A stretch of DNA of 64,000 nt from Flavobacterium fragile (GTDB lineage Bacteria > Bacteroidota > Bacteroidia > Flavobacteriales > Flavobacteriaceae), in NCBI RefSeq assembly GCF_023634865.1, contig NZ_JAMLJN010000003.1:62001-126000 (forward strand). Reading direction: 5' to 3'. Below the pieces are notes generated by a model. The model did not search any database. It was not told the origin of the DNA and saw nothing but the letters and a program-made list of their open reading frames with translations. Numbering within the stretch: position 1 is the stretch's first letter; each line of letters opens with the position of its first letter. Made by a program: the position numbers and the translations under genes. Of this stretch, positions 34,840 to 44,474 are shown piece after piece.

Positions 34840-35931
34840 TTGGCTTCTCCAAAAGAAATACGCATAGCGCAACTTATTGATAGCCTTGAAGCAGGTGGAG
34901 CGGAACGCATGGCGGTGAATTATGCAAATGCTTTACAGGCGAGTACAGGTTTTAGTGCGCTTGTTACTACTCGTGCAGAAGGCAATTTGAAAGCTGAATT
35001 ATCACCAGACGTAGCATATGCTTATTTACATCGCCAACGGGTTTTGGATGTGAAAGCGTATCGGTTGTTGTGTAATTTTATTAAGAAGCATCGTATTACT
35101 CACGTTCATGCGCACAGTAGTTCTGTATTTTTTGCCATTCTGTTACGCTTGCGTTTTCCAACTCTTACGATTGTTTGGCACGATCATTATGGTTGGAGCG
35201 AACAATTGGATCGTCGTCCTAAATTCGCTTTACAAGTGGCTAGTCAATTTGTAAAAGGAATTATTACAGTCAATCATGCTTTGCAAAGCTGGTCCCAGAC
35301 TCATTTGTTTTGTAAACAGGTATTGTACCTTCCTAATTTTGTTGGTATCCCCTCTGCTACTTCGCTACCTGCTATTTCTTTACATGGGGAAGAAGGGAAA
35401 CGAATTGTTTGTTTGGCTAATTTACGCCCTCAAAAAAACCACAGCATGCTTCTCGAAGTAGCCCAACGTATGAAAGCAGTTCATCCCGACTGGACTTTTC
35501 ATTTGGTAGGGAAGGATTTTCAAGATGCTTATTCGGACCAACTCAAAGCAACACTTTCTCAAACGAAATTGGAATCCCATGTTTTTATTTATGGAACTCA
35601 GCAAGAAGTATCAGGTATTCTGAAGCAATGCAGCATTGGGGTTTTAACTTCAGATTCCGAAGGCTTGCCCGTCTCCATCCTAGAATATGGGCTTGCGGGA
35701 CTTGCAGTTGTTGCCACACAAGTAGGAGAGGTTGGACAAGTTCTTACAGAACAAAATGGTATTTTGGTACCCAAAGGCGATAGCGTAAGCTTTTTCCATC
35801 ACTTGTCGCAATTGATAAATAATGTATCTTTACGTCAGGAATATGGCGAAGCCTTACAAAAACACATTAAGCAGACGTATAGCACAGCAGCCGTTATTCC
35901 CGAGTATTTAAAATGGATGTATGAAGACTAA
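34840..35931 (+). CDS. Glycosyltransferase family 4
   Basis: 363 residues from a TTG start (TTGGCTTCTCC); no ATG exists before residue 24, which would cut into the first Rossmann strand. RIAQLIDSLEAGGAERMAVNYANAL (about 7-31, GGAER loop), HVHAHSSSVFFAILLRL (about 86-102), donor half from about 184 (EGKRIVCLANLRPQKNHSMLL) and DSEGLPVSILEYGLAGLAVVA (about 279-299, E-x7-E). First of three genes on a module bounded by related repeats. Codon use is less AT-biased than in the 5-13 kb block. Confidence 0.85.
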   Translation: MASPKEIRIAQLIDSLEAGGAERMAVNYANALQASTGFSALVTTRAEGNLKAELSPDVAYAYLHRQRVLDVKAYRLLCNFIKKHRITHVHAHSSSVFFAILLRLRFPTLTIVWHDHYGWSEQLDRRPKFALQVASQFVKGIITVNHALQSWSQTHLFCKQVLYLPNFVGIPSATSLPAISLHGEEGKRIVCLANLRPQKNHSMLLEVAQRMKAVHPDWTFHLVGKDFQDAYSDQLKATLSQTKLESHVFIYGTQQEVSGILKQCSIGVLTSDSEGLPVSILEYGLAGLAVVATQVGEVGQVLTEQNGILVPKGDSVSFFHHLSQLINNVSLRQEYGEALQKHIKQTYSTAAVIPEYLKWMYED

Positions 35932-37276
35932 ACAACCCACTTATCTTTTTATAGTTGGTTTGCATGTATTGCTAGCGCTAGCTATTTACTTACTTCCTTT
36001 TTTATCTAAAATTTATGGATTGTTACTTCCTTTGCTTGGGACCGTTTTGTTAGTCAATACCCAAAATAAAAATAACGAAGCTTTGTTTTTGGCAGCCTAT
36101 GCCATAGGTTCGGAAGTATTGTTGAGGATGACTGAAGGTAACTTTTCCCACGAACAAACCAAATATTTGGTCATTTATTTTTTGTTATTTGGTGCCTATT
36201 ATACTGGGGTTTCAAAAAAATCCTTTATTTACATTGTTTTTCTTCTTTTGTTAATACCCGGAATCATTATTGGTGCTAACGTATTAGGAGAAGCCACAAA
36301 TATTCGAAAAGCAATAGTATTTAATATTCTTGGCGAAGTAACGCTTTTTGTGAGTGCTTTTTATTGTTATCAGCGTTCGGTTTCGCAATTGCATGTTGAA
36401 TATATTTTGAAAGCCATGGCACTCCCCATCGTATCGCTTTTGACTTATCTTTTTTTGTATACGCCTTCTGTACGGGATGTAATTACGGGTACCCAATCCA
36501 ATTTTGAGACCTCGGGTGGTTTTGGTCCCAACCAAGTTTCTACGGTTCTTGGATTGGGTATGTTTTGCTTTTTTGCTTTGTTGGTGTTGTATTCCAAAAC
36601 GAAAAAGCTACAGCTCCTTCATTTGTTCTTGCTGATTGTTGCTTCATTTCGAGGTATAGTTACCTTTTCTCGTGGTGGGGTCTTTACTGCTGTAGCTATG
36701 ATGGCTGCTTTTATTCTAGTCTTGTATTGGTTTGCTACTGCTAAAGCGAAAAATTTAATTGTGGTACTTTCCCTCAGTGCTTTTATCCTTGGTGGTTTTG
36801 TTTGGACGTATAGTATTATCCAAACAGACGGTATGATTGAAAATCGTTATGCCAACAAAGATGCTCGAGGCCGAGAAAAAACAGATCGTTTAGGAGGTCG
36901 GGAAACCATCGCTAAAACGGAATTGCAAATGTTTAAAGATAATCCTGTTTGGGGTATTGGAGTGGGGAAGAACAAAGAATATCGGGAAGAAATGACGGGT
37001 ATAGTAGCTGCTTCTCACAATGAAATTACTCGTTTGTTAGCCGAACACGGTATGTTTGGTATAGCTGCCTTATTGATACTGGGCATAACGCCTCTGTTTT
37101 TGTATTTGGGCAATAAACAAAATTTATTTGTCGTCCCTTTTCTTATTTTTTGGTTGCTGACCATCAATCATGCCGCTATGCGTTTGGCGGCTCCGGCTTT
37201 TGTGTATGCCTTAGCTTTATTAAAAGTTCAATTTGTAGATGATACAACTACTGTACCTCGGGAATCGGCTAAGTAA
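35921..37276 (+). CDS. O-antigen ligase/polymerase-like membrane protein (Wzy_C family)
   Basis: 451 residues, about eleven or twelve hydrophobic segments. A long periplasmic loop near 318-370 contains GGRETIAKTELQMFKDNPVWGIGVG and AASHNEITRLLAEHGMFG, with the conserved His of the WaaL/Wzy_C family. It either ligates a finished glycan to its acceptor or polymerises repeat units. Because the locus also has Wzm/Wzt, which exports complete chains, and no Wzx flippase is visible, the ligase reading is favoured; this is inference. Overlaps the neighbouring genes by 11 and 38 bases, so the three are translated together. Confidence 0.85.
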   Translation: MKTKQPTYLFIVGLHVLLALAIYLLPFLSKIYGLLLPLLGTVLLVNTQNKNNEALFLAAYAIGSEVLLRMTEGNFSHEQTKYLVIYFLLFGAYYTGVSKKSFIYIVFLLLLIPGIIIGANVLGEATNIRKAIVFNILGEVTLFVSAFYCYQRSVSQLHVEYILKAMALPIVSLLTYLFLYTPSVRDVITGTQSNFETSGGFGPNQVSTVLGLGMFCFFALLVLYSKTKKLQLLHLFLLIVASFRGIVTFSRGGVFTAVAMMAAFILVLYWFATAKAKNLIVVLSLSAFILGGFVWTYSIIQTDGMIENRYANKDARGREKTDRLGGRETIAKTELQMFKDNPVWGIGVGKNKEYREEMTGIVAASHNEITRLLAEHGMFGIAALLILGITPLFLYLGNKQNLFVVPFLIFWLLTINHAAMRLAAPAFVYALALLKVQFVDDTTTVPRESAK

Positions 37277-38261
37277 GCATGGTTTCAATGCTACTACGAT
37301 AGAAACGCTTGGGCCTCAGCTTGAGCAAGAAGGGTATGTGATTCACTATGCTTCTGACCAAAAGTCGTTTGTTTTGCGGTTACTCGATATGTTACGAGCG
37401 GTTTTTGTGTATCGGAATCACGTGTCTTATATTTTAATTGATACCTATAGTACTACCGCTTTTTGGTATGCTTTTTTTTCGAGTCAATTGGCTAGGCTGT
37501 TTTCTGTTCCTTATCTTCCTATTTTACATGGAGGCAATTTGCCTCAGCGTTTACAACGGAACCCTTTCTTATGCCAGCTATTGTTTGCTCATGCCTATCA
37601 AAATGTTGCGCCTTCAGGGTATTTAAAACACGCTTTTGAAACGGCGGGTTATTCTAATGTAGTGCTTATTCCTAATACCATCGAAATAACTCGTTATCCC
37701 TTTAAAGCCCGAATTTCTTTTGCTCCCAAACTCCTTTGGGTACGTGCTTTTGCTGGAATTTATAACCCTAAAATGGCAATTGATGTGTTGGCTCAATTAA
37801 AAGAAAAGTATCCAGAAGCTGCCTTAACTATGGTAGGGCCCGACAAAGATGGGAGTTTAAAAACTACTCAAGATTATGCCAATTCGTTAGGCGTTTCGGT
37901 TTGTTTTACGGGTCAGTTATCAAAATCTGAGTGGGGACAGCTATCAGAAGATCACGCTATTTTTATCAACACTACTCATTTTGACAATACTCCGGTGAGT
38001 GTTATGGAGGCTATGGCCTTAGGACTTCCAGTAATCAGCACTAAAGTAGGGGGTATTCCTTATTTGTTAACCGATACCGAAAATGCTTTGTTAGTTCCTG
38101 ATGGTGCTGTTTCTGCCATGGTTCAGGCTGTTGTACAATTGATCGAAAATCCCAACCAAGCTACTGAGATGGCTACAAATGCACGTCGTTTTGTGGAGCA
38201 GTTGGATTGGGAAGTAGTGAAGGAGAAGTGGGTGGAATTGATGGGGAGGAGTGAGGAGTGA
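37239..38261 (+). CDS. Glycosyltransferase family 4
   Basis: 340 residues. Starts inside the ligase-like gene (38-base overlap) with MIQLLYLGNRLSKHGFNATT. The acceptor half has YILIDTYSTTAFWYAFFSSQL and LPILHGGNLPQRL. The donor half from about 163 has KLLWVRAFAGIYNPKMAIDVL and NTTHFDNTPVSVMEAMALGLPVISTKVGG (about 246-274); Asp stands for the first Glu of E-x7-E. Last gene of the module; the downstream DNA is the large repeat array. Confidence 0.87.
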   Translation: MIQLLYLGNRLSKHGFNATTIETLGPQLEQEGYVIHYASDQKSFVLRLLDMLRAVFVYRNHVSYILIDTYSTTAFWYAFFSSQLARLFSVPYLPILHGGNLPQRLQRNPFLCQLLFAHAYQNVAPSGYLKHAFETAGYSNVVLIPNTIEITRYPFKARISFAPKLLWVRAFAGIYNPKMAIDVLAQLKEKYPEAALTMVGPDKDGSLKTTQDYANSLGVSVCFTGQLSKSEWGQLSEDHAIFINTTHFDNTPVSVMEAMALGLPVISTKVGGIPYLLTDTENALLVPDGAVSAMVQAVVQLIENPNQATEMATNARRFVEQLDWEVVKEKWVELMGRSEE

Positions 38262-38311
38262 GTGGTGAATGGTGATAAGTGAGTGGTGAGGAGTTATTAT
38301 GGTTTTAGGTT

Positions 38312-39512
38312 TTTGGAACGCGGATGACTCGGATTTATTGGATTTGCGCTGATTTTAATTTTAGGTTTGGGTCCGCTAAAGCGGAGGCGGATGATGACGG
38401 ATTTTCTCTGCGACTGAAAACTTATCTTGTTTCAGGTTTTTGAATGTTGAATTTTTTGGAACACGGATTTTACTAATTGGGGAAATTTTTGAAATTGTAC
38501 TTGTTCTTGAAGTTGTTTTAGGAACGCGGATGACTCGGATTTATTGGATTTGCGCTGATTTTAATTTTAGGTTTGGGTCCGCTAAAGCGGAGGCGGATGA
38601 TGACGGATTTTCTCTGCGACTGAAAACTGCGACTGAAAACTTATCTTGTTTCAGGTTTTTAAATGTTGAATTTTTAGGAACACATATTTTTATAATTTGA
38701 GTAATTTTTGAAATTTTAATTTTGGAGTAATCTTTATAATTTTTGGATTTATTCTTGAAATTGTACTTGTTCTTGAAATTGTTTTAGGAACGCGGATGAC
38801 TCGGATTTATTGGATTTGCGCTGATTTTAATTTTAGGTTTAGGTCCGCTAAAGCGGAGGCGGATGATGACGGATTTTCTCTGCGACTGAAAACTTATCTT
38901 GTTTCAGGTTTTGAATGTTGAATTTTTTGGAACACGGATTTTACTAATTGGGGAAATTTTTGGAATTGTACTTGTTCTTGAAGTTGTTTTAGGAACGCGG
39001 ATGACTCGGATTTATTGGATTTGCGCTGATTTTAATTTTAGGTTTAGGTCCGCTAAAGCGGAGGCGGATGATGACGGATTTTCTCTGCGACTGAAAACTT
39101 ATCTTGTTTCAGGTTTTGAATGTTGAATTTTTTGGAACACGGATTTTACTAATTGGGGAAATTTTTGAAATTGTACTTGTTCTTGAAGTTGTACTTGTTC
39201 TTGAACTTGTTTTTGGAACGAGGATGACGGAGGCTGAGGTTCTCGAAGCCGTAGTTGTTAGAACGCGGATGAAACGGGTCCGCTTAGCGGAGCGCTGATG
39301 AAACGGATTTTCTTTGTTTGCGTTGAAGGGTTCGCTAAAGCGAAGATGGATGGGGACGGATTTTCTCTGCGACTGAAAACTGTTACTGAACACTTATCTT
39401 GTTTCAGTTTTTTGAATGTTGAATTTTTAGGAACACGGATTTTACTAATTGGGGAAATTTTTGGAATTGTACTTGTTCTTGAAGTTGTTTTAGGAACGCG
39501 GAAGGTGTTGGA
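38312..39512. repeat. ~205-bp repeat array right of the module
   Basis: Units starting GGAACGCGGATGACTCGG at 38315, 38521, 38787 and 38992, a degenerate one at 39215 and a truncated one at 39493; spacing is 206, 266, 205 and 223 bp, then a longer step. Each unit repeats the landmarks of the block at 34.2-34.66 kb, including TCCGCTAAAGCGGA and CTGCGACTGAAAA. Several open frames cross it, all encoding the same repeat peptide (ILLIGEIFEIVLVLEVVL...), and none looks like a gene. Confidence 0.88.
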
Positions 39513-39899
39513 TTTACTAAAGTGAAGGGGTATAGTAACTGAGATATAAGCCTGTTTTTTTCTTCTGTGCGGGATTTAAAATTACTTTTATTTGTAAAAT
39601 ATTTATTAATAATTAATAAATAATTCCTTTATATTTGATTATAATTAATTCTTTATCTTATAGTTATAGTTTTTCTGGTTGAAAATAATTTTTTTACTAA
39701 GGCTTATTGGGTTCCAATTTTACAAAGGTATTTCAGTTCTTAGCAAGCATTGGCTTCTTGTGCTTCGCTACAATAAGGAATAGTCACTATTTAAAAATTT
39801 TAATCTGATTTGGTTTTAGCTATTAATTCCCATTGTGAAAGAGGGTTTCATTCATTCTCGCTTTTTAATTTGTTTGTTTTTTAATTCTTACACCATATT
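39513..39899. other. AT-rich gap with nothing identified
   Basis: No open frame of note, no repeat family member and no convincing promoter or hairpin seen. Confidence 0.5.
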
Positions 39900-39944
39900 T
39901 TGAAAACCGACATTAAATCAAGATCAAAGCATAAAATATCACTT

Positions 39945-40460
39945 ATGGAAAAGTTTTTAAAAAAGAATTTAGTTTTAGTTAAGTTAGGTTTTATAGTAGG
40001 GCTAATTTCAACAATATTGACGTTTCATTTTGTTTATCTGTTTGAAGGTGATAGGAGTTCGTTTCATTATTTTTCCTTTACTGCTTTTTTTGTTGCTTTG
40101 CTTTTTTTTATGGCGTTGACTTTCACCTCCATTTCGATTGTTAATAAAATCAATTATGAGCGCTTGCTGTCTGGTAAACCTCAATACAACAAAACAAATC
40201 AAATTGTGTTATTGGGATTGGTAAGTTTTATCTCTTATTATTTAACGGATTGTATTTATTATTTATTGGAGTACTATTTTTTTGATTCAAGTATCACTTC
40301 TCATCTCCTTGACGAGACTGATTCGCTGTCTCCTATGTTAAAGCAAGACAAGTTGTTTTATAATTATCCTATCACTATTCAAAATAGTTTGATGAATATT
40401 TTTGCCTTGTTATTTTCTATGGCCTTATCGCGAATGGCTTTGGGTAATGATAGGTATTAG
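39945..40460 (+). CDS. Hypothetical multi-pass membrane protein
   Basis: 171 residues from the ATG at 39945; a TTG at 39900 would add 15 basic residues. Four hydrophobic stretches: LVLVKLGFIVGLISTILTFHFVYLF, FSFTAFFVALLFFMALTFTSISIV, IVLLGLVSFISYYLTDCIYYLLEYYFF and MNIFALLFSMALSRMAL. A polar, acidic loop (SSITSHLLDETDSLSP) precedes the last. No family recognised. It lies alone between the repeat array and the initiating transferase gene, and could be an accessory of the polysaccharide machinery or unrelated. Confidence 0.6.
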   Translation: MEKFLKKNLVLVKLGFIVGLISTILTFHFVYLFEGDRSSFHYFSFTAFFVALLFFMALTFTSISIVNKINYERLLSGKPQYNKTNQIVLLGLVSFISYYLTDCIYYLLEYYFFDSSITSHLLDETDSLSPMLKQDKLFYNYPITIQNSLMNIFALLFSMALSRMALGNDRY

Positions 40461-40618
40461 GGCGCGTGAATATTAGTTTTGTTGTATTCAAATTTACCAA
40501 GATTGGATTAGTATTATTAGAAGTATGTTATTGAATAATTAATTTTTACTAAAAAAAGTATGTTTCTTTTTCCCTATAATCTTAAATTCTTTACTTTGCA
40601 GCAAAATAGTTAGATACT

Positions 40619-42001
40619 ATGAACTCTTTTAAGAATATTCATTTTGAAATTTCTGAGCGCAAAATTTTATTGCGAATATTGGATGTTTTGTTTCCGATCA
40701 TCGCCTTCTTTTTTGTTGCTCATTTTTTCGTTATTGACTATTTTGTGATGACTTTACAGCGCCCTATTGCTTTACTTGTTTTTTCGCTTTATCTCATGTT
40801 GTTTGGTACTGTCTTTGAGATGTATCACCTGCAAAATGCTAGTTCATGGTTGCAAATAACGAGAAGTGTTGTTTTGACCACCTCTGTTACTGTTTTATTT
40901 TATTTACTCACGCCTTTTTACACGCCTGTTTTGCCATCGAATCGTTTGCAAATCTTGGTTTTCTTTTTTTCGGTTTTATTTTCTTTGTTACTCTGGAGGT
41001 ATTTGTACATTCAATTCCTGGCTTCTAATCGTTTTGTTAAGAAAGTGCTTTTTATTGGGTTGAGTTCTGAAATGGAGGTCTTAGTAGCTGAACTCAATAA
41101 GTTTAATCCGCATTACAAGATTATGGGGTTTATTGCTGTTGATAAAGCTCCTATGTCTTGCTCAATTCCACTTGTGGCAGAAGCGGAGTTGGAGGAGTTT
41201 GTTCGAAAAAATTTTATATCTGAAATAGTAGTTACGCATGTTAAGAATAAAATGACGTCTCCCGATTTGTACAATCAATTGTTGCGCTTTTTGGAGAATG
41301 GTGTGGTAATTCGGAAGTATAGTCAGGTTTATGAGCATAGTACTTATCGTTTGCCTATTCATTTTGATGATCGGGAATTTTATAAGTTTTTTCCATTTAG
41401 TAGAAGCAATCAAAATAAGTTGTATGTTTATTTTAGTCGTATTTTAGATATTGTTTTTTCACTAATTGGATTAATGGGGTTCTTTGCCATTAGTCCTATT
41501 ATTTGGGCTGTTAATCTTTTTGCTAACAAAGGCTCTTTTTTCTATACACAAGAACGGGTTGGAAAAAACGGTATTCCCTTTACCATTTATAAAATGCGTA
41601 CTATGGTAAAAAATGCTGAAGAAAATGGTGCTGTTTTTGCTGTTTTAAATGACAGTCGAATAACTCCTTTTGGTAAATTCTTGAGAAAAACAAGACTAGA
41701 CGAATTGCCTCAATTTATTAATGTTTTAAAAGGAGATATGGCTATCATTGGACCAAGACCAGAACGTCCGATATTTGTAAATCAAATTGCAAATGTAATT
41801 CCTTTGTACCAAACAAGACATGTCATCAAGCCTGGCTTAACGGGTTGGGCTCAAGTGAACCATCCTTATGGCTCTAGTTTAGATGATAGTTTGATGAAAT
41901 TGCGTTACGATTTGTATTACATCAAGCATCGCAGTATTTTTCTAGATATTGATATCTTAGTGAAGACCATGAGTACGGTTTTGTTCTTTAGGGGGCAGTA
42001 G
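40619..42001 (+). CDS. Polyprenyl glycosylphosphotransferase (WcaJ/WbaP-like initiating transferase)
   Basis: 460 residues. N-terminal membrane region (about four or five helices within 15-140), a CoA-binding-like middle (KKVLFIGLSSEMEVL, about 141-155) and a C-terminal bacterial sugar transferase domain: RILDIVFSLIGLMGFF (about 275-290), FYTQERVGKNGIPFTIYKMRTM, LRKTRLDELPQFINVLKGDMAIIGPRPE (about 359-386) and GLTGWAQVN. It transfers hexose-1-phosphate from a UDP-sugar to undecaprenyl phosphate, the first step of glycan assembly. TTACTTTG about 20 bases before the ATG resembles the -7 element. It is placed at the end of the locus rather than the start. Confidence 0.92.
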   Translation: MNSFKNIHFEISERKILLRILDVLFPIIAFFFVAHFFVIDYFVMTLQRPIALLVFSLYLMLFGTVFEMYHLQNASSWLQITRSVVLTTSVTVLFYLLTPFYTPVLPSNRLQILVFFFSVLFSLLLWRYLYIQFLASNRFVKKVLFIGLSSEMEVLVAELNKFNPHYKIMGFIAVDKAPMSCSIPLVAEAELEEFVRKNFISEIVVTHVKNKMTSPDLYNQLLRFLENGVVIRKYSQVYEHSTYRLPIHFDDREFYKFFPFSRSNQNKLYVYFSRILDIVFSLIGLMGFFAISPIIWAVNLFANKGSFFYTQERVGKNGIPFTIYKMRTMVKNAEENGAVFAVLNDSRITPFGKFLRKTRLDELPQFINVLKGDMAIIGPRPERPIFVNQIANVIPLYQTRHVIKPGLTGWAQVNHPYGSSLDDSLMKLRYDLYYIKHRSIFLDIDILVKTMSTVLFFRGQ

Positions 42002-42002
42002 T

Positions 42003-42056
42003 GAGGGAGATGAGGAGATTGGGTGACGAGGAGACGGGGAGACGGGGAGATTGGGA
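42003..42056. repeat. Purine-rich GGGAGA/GAGACGG run
   Basis: A short relative of the 3772-3850 minisatellite, directly after the stop of the sugar transferase. An open frame over it (42001-42231) is an artefact of the repeat. Confidence 0.7.
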
Positions 42057-42098
42057 GTGTTTAAAATTTATGTTTTTGCTTTTGAGTTTATTGGTGTT

Positions 42099-43238
42099 TT
42101 ATTTTGGTGTATCTGTTTTATTGTGTGCTGTATTAGATTTCTTAATCTCTAACACAATTTTTCCGATCCAATACAAATGTAAGGCGATGAAAGGCCAAAC
42201 GATTTCTAAGTGGATTTTTGTGGTCATGTAGGCTAGATATACTAACAACATAGCCAAAAGGATTTGTCCCATTCGCTTAATTTGGTGTTTGTTTCCTTTT
42301 TTAAGATACCAAGCGAATACTAGCAAAAGTGGATTGAACAATAAAATATTGTAGTTCCATAACACTTCTTCGTGTACTGAATAGGCTCCTACCAAAGAGA
42401 AAAATAATCCCAATATTCCTGCGAAAACAAAATAACTGATTTGAATCCATTTTTTGTTGGCCACTACTAAAACTAGTAGGATTGTGATTAATGCGTAGAT
42501 GGAGTTCAGTCCATTGAAAGTTCCTTGGGGCTTGCTGACTTCTAGTATTTTATTGTTGCTTTTCTCAATTGCATCCCCATTGATTTTAGTCTTTGAAATG
42601 GCATTTTTGAATTCGTAAGGAAGAAATAATCGCGTTGCTGGTTCGTCTACTTTCGTACCAAAAATCAATTGAATTCCTAATTTCATGAAGAAATCGGTCA
42701 TGTAAGGATACAGCATTTCTCTGTAGGATTGATTGGAAGTATTGGCTTTGATGTATTCGTTTCCTAAAATTCCATTGATTTTATCGACTACCATTGTAGT
42801 GCAATTTCTCTCTATGAATTTGTAGGTGTAAAAACGTTCTTCACTGTAAACCGAGTGATTCAGTTGCTGGAACAATAGGTTGATTTGTGATGGGTTCAAT
42901 GCTATTTCTTGTTCGATAATTTCTCGATTTTCTGCTTGATAATTGTAATAGAAATCGATAAAACTGCCATTTGTGACAAAATATTGCAAGTCGCCTTTAA
43001 CGAATTTTCCGATGAAATTAGGGGTGCTAAAATCAAAAGCGCCATAATTGTACACTACATCTAATCCTATCGTACTGTCTTGAATGCGAATACCCGTGTG
43101 TCCATACATAGCATACGATTCCGGTCCTAATCCACAGGTTAAAATACTGACTTTTGCTTTTTCCGAAAGGGACATGTTTTGGGAAAAAGCAATGGTGCTT
43201 AGTAGTATGGAAAGTGTTAAAAGTAGTTTTTTAGTCAT
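42099..43238 (-). CDS. DUF4105 (Lnb N-terminal periplasmic domain) protein
   Basis: 379 residues from the ATG at 43238 (MTKKLLLTLSILLSTIAFSQ, a signal peptide ending FSQ). An extension to 43262 uses a TTG inside a TTTCAGGT repeat and is rejected. The DUF4105 domain follows: LTCGLGPESYAMYGHTGIRI (about 30-49) and FIERNCTTMVVDKI (about 139-152) with conserved His and Cys that suggest a papain/NlpC-like fold. The C-terminal ~150 residues contain four or five membrane helices. Likely envelope enzyme or sensor of unknown substrate. Transcribed against the glycan locus; the PorV-like gene upstream on the same strand may be co-transcribed. Confidence 0.8.
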   Translation of the reverse strand: MTKKLLLTLSILLSTIAFSQNMSLSEKAKVSILTCGLGPESYAMYGHTGIRIQDSTIGLDVVYNYGAFDFSTPNFIGKFVKGDLQYFVTNGSFIDFYYNYQAENREIIEQEIALNPSQINLLFQQLNHSVYSEERFYTYKFIERNCTTMVVDKINGILGNEYIKANTSNQSYREMLYPYMTDFFMKLGIQLIFGTKVDEPATRLFLPYEFKNAISKTKINGDAIEKSNNKILEVSKPQGTFNGLNSIYALITILLVLVVANKKWIQISYFVFAGILGLFFSLVGAYSVHEEVLWNYNILLFNPLLLVFAWYLKKGNKHQIKRMGQILLAMLLVYLAYMTTKIHLEIVWPFIALHLYWIGKIVLEIKKSNTAHNKTDTPK

Positions 43239-43249
43239 ACCGTATTTTG

Positions 43250-43288
43250 TTTCAGGTTTCAAGTTTCAGGTTTCAGGTTTCAGGTTTT
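43250..43288. repeat. Tandem TTTCAGGT/TTTCAAGT octamers
   Basis: About four to five near-perfect octamers just upstream of the DUF4105 gene, the same family as at 29.58 kb. Confidence 0.75.
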
Positions 43289-43330
43289 TTTGCTATGACC
43301 TATTACCTATAACTAAATACTTATTACTCA

Positions 43331-44410
43331 TTATCTAAACAATTCCCAATCCACTTTTAAGGAGAAAATATTCGAATACAATGCAGCACTTTGATCGCCT
43401 AAATCGGTTAAAGCGTAATCTACTTGGATGCCTTTGTATTTGAATCCCAATCCTATATTGGGTTGGAAACTTAATTTTTTTGAATTGTCTATTTGGGTGA
43501 TTTGTTGGAAGTTTCCGACTCCGGCTCTAATAAATACTAAATCCAAATATCCAAATTCTAACCCCAATGCAGGATCAATACTCACCGAATTGGTTGAAAT
43601 TAGATCATTGGTTCTCGTGAATTGCATGTTTAGGTTTGTAGCGGCCAACACGCTGTAATCGTATCGAATGATCCATTTTTTTGACAATCCTAGTTGGGCT
43701 TTCGGTAGCGTAATTTCACTTGTTTCTGGCAATTCTTGATTTTCACCAGGAATGGCATTTGCAATTTCCTCGTATTTTTCTTGATTGATGGTCCAGGTAT
43801 TGTAAGTGGTTGTGATGTCGCGAATCATCAAACCTAATTTCCAATCTTCGTCATCGCTGATGTATTGTATACCTAAATCCAATCCAAATCCCCAAGAATT
43901 GGCAAAATCGCCTATTATTCTTCGGATAACTTTGGCATTTACGCCGTAATTTAAGCCTTCAATCGGTAAGCTTCGGGCATAGGAAACGGTCAAACCATAA
44001 TCGGCTGTAGAGAATAACGAGATTCGGTTGTAGTCGATGTTTCCTTCGCTGTCGATTAATTGCGTTGTATTTAAGATGTCGTCTACACCAAAGCGGATTA
44101 GTGAAATTCCCACTGCACTTTGGTCGTCGATAGGCATAGCGAAACCGGCATAATCGTATTGCGCAATGTTGGCAAAATAATTGGCATGCATTAGCGCAAA
44201 TTGTTTGTCTTCTAATTTCAATAAACCTGCTGGGTTCCAATAGCCTGAGTTTACGTCTCCCGTGTGTGAAACGACTGCATTGGCCATTCCTAAAGCGGCT
44301 GCATCAACTCCAATGTTCATGAATTCATTGGAATATTTTCGAACGGTTTGACCATAAGCCAACCCGCTAAAGCAAATTAGAAAATATAAAGTGGTCTTTT
44401 TCAATGCCAA
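43331..44410 (-). CDS. PorV/PorQ-family outer-membrane beta-barrel protein
   Basis: 359 residues. Signal peptide KKTTLYFLICFSGLAYG, then FMNIGVDAAALGMANAVVSHTGDVNSGYWNPAGLLKLEDKQ (core about 30-70; the ALGMANA...YWNPAGL pattern is typical of the PorV/FadL-like family). The rest alternates in beta-barrel fashion and ends with an aromatic-rich strand (KVDWELFR). PorV shuttles cargo in the type IX secretion system; PorQ and other paralogues are related barrels, so the exact role is open. The start is a TTG: 44410 gives MALKKTT, and a second TTG at 44404 gives MKKTT. Confidence 0.8.
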   Translation of the reverse strand: MALKKTTLYFLICFSGLAYGQTVRKYSNEFMNIGVDAAALGMANAVVSHTGDVNSGYWNPAGLLKLEDKQFALMHANYFANIAQYDYAGFAMPIDDQSAVGISLIRFGVDDILNTTQLIDSEGNIDYNRISLFSTADYGLTVSYARSLPIEGLNYGVNAKVIRRIIGDFANSWGFGLDLGIQYISDDEDWKLGLMIRDITTTYNTWTINQEKYEEIANAIPGENQELPETSEITLPKAQLGLSKKWIIRYDYSVLAATNLNMQFTRTNDLISTNSVSIDPALGLEFGYLDLVFIRAGVGNFQQITQIDNSKKLSFQPNIGLGFKYKGIQVDYALTDLGDQSAALYSNIFSLKVDWELFR

Positions 44411-44474
44411 TTTTTTTACAAAGATGAAATAAATTTCTTAAATAGTAAACTCTAAAAGTATTAACTTATTGTAT

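Noticed and set aside
38440..39525. Several 60-95 codon frames on both strands
   Set aside because: All are readings of the ~205-bp repeat, giving the same peptide in each unit.
42001..42231. 76-codon frame after the sugar transferase
   Set aside because: Starts in a purine repeat and runs antisense over the DUF4105 gene.
43239..43262. Extended start of the DUF4105 protein
   Set aside because: Uses a TTG in a TTTCAGGT repeat and puts eight residues before a clear signal peptide.
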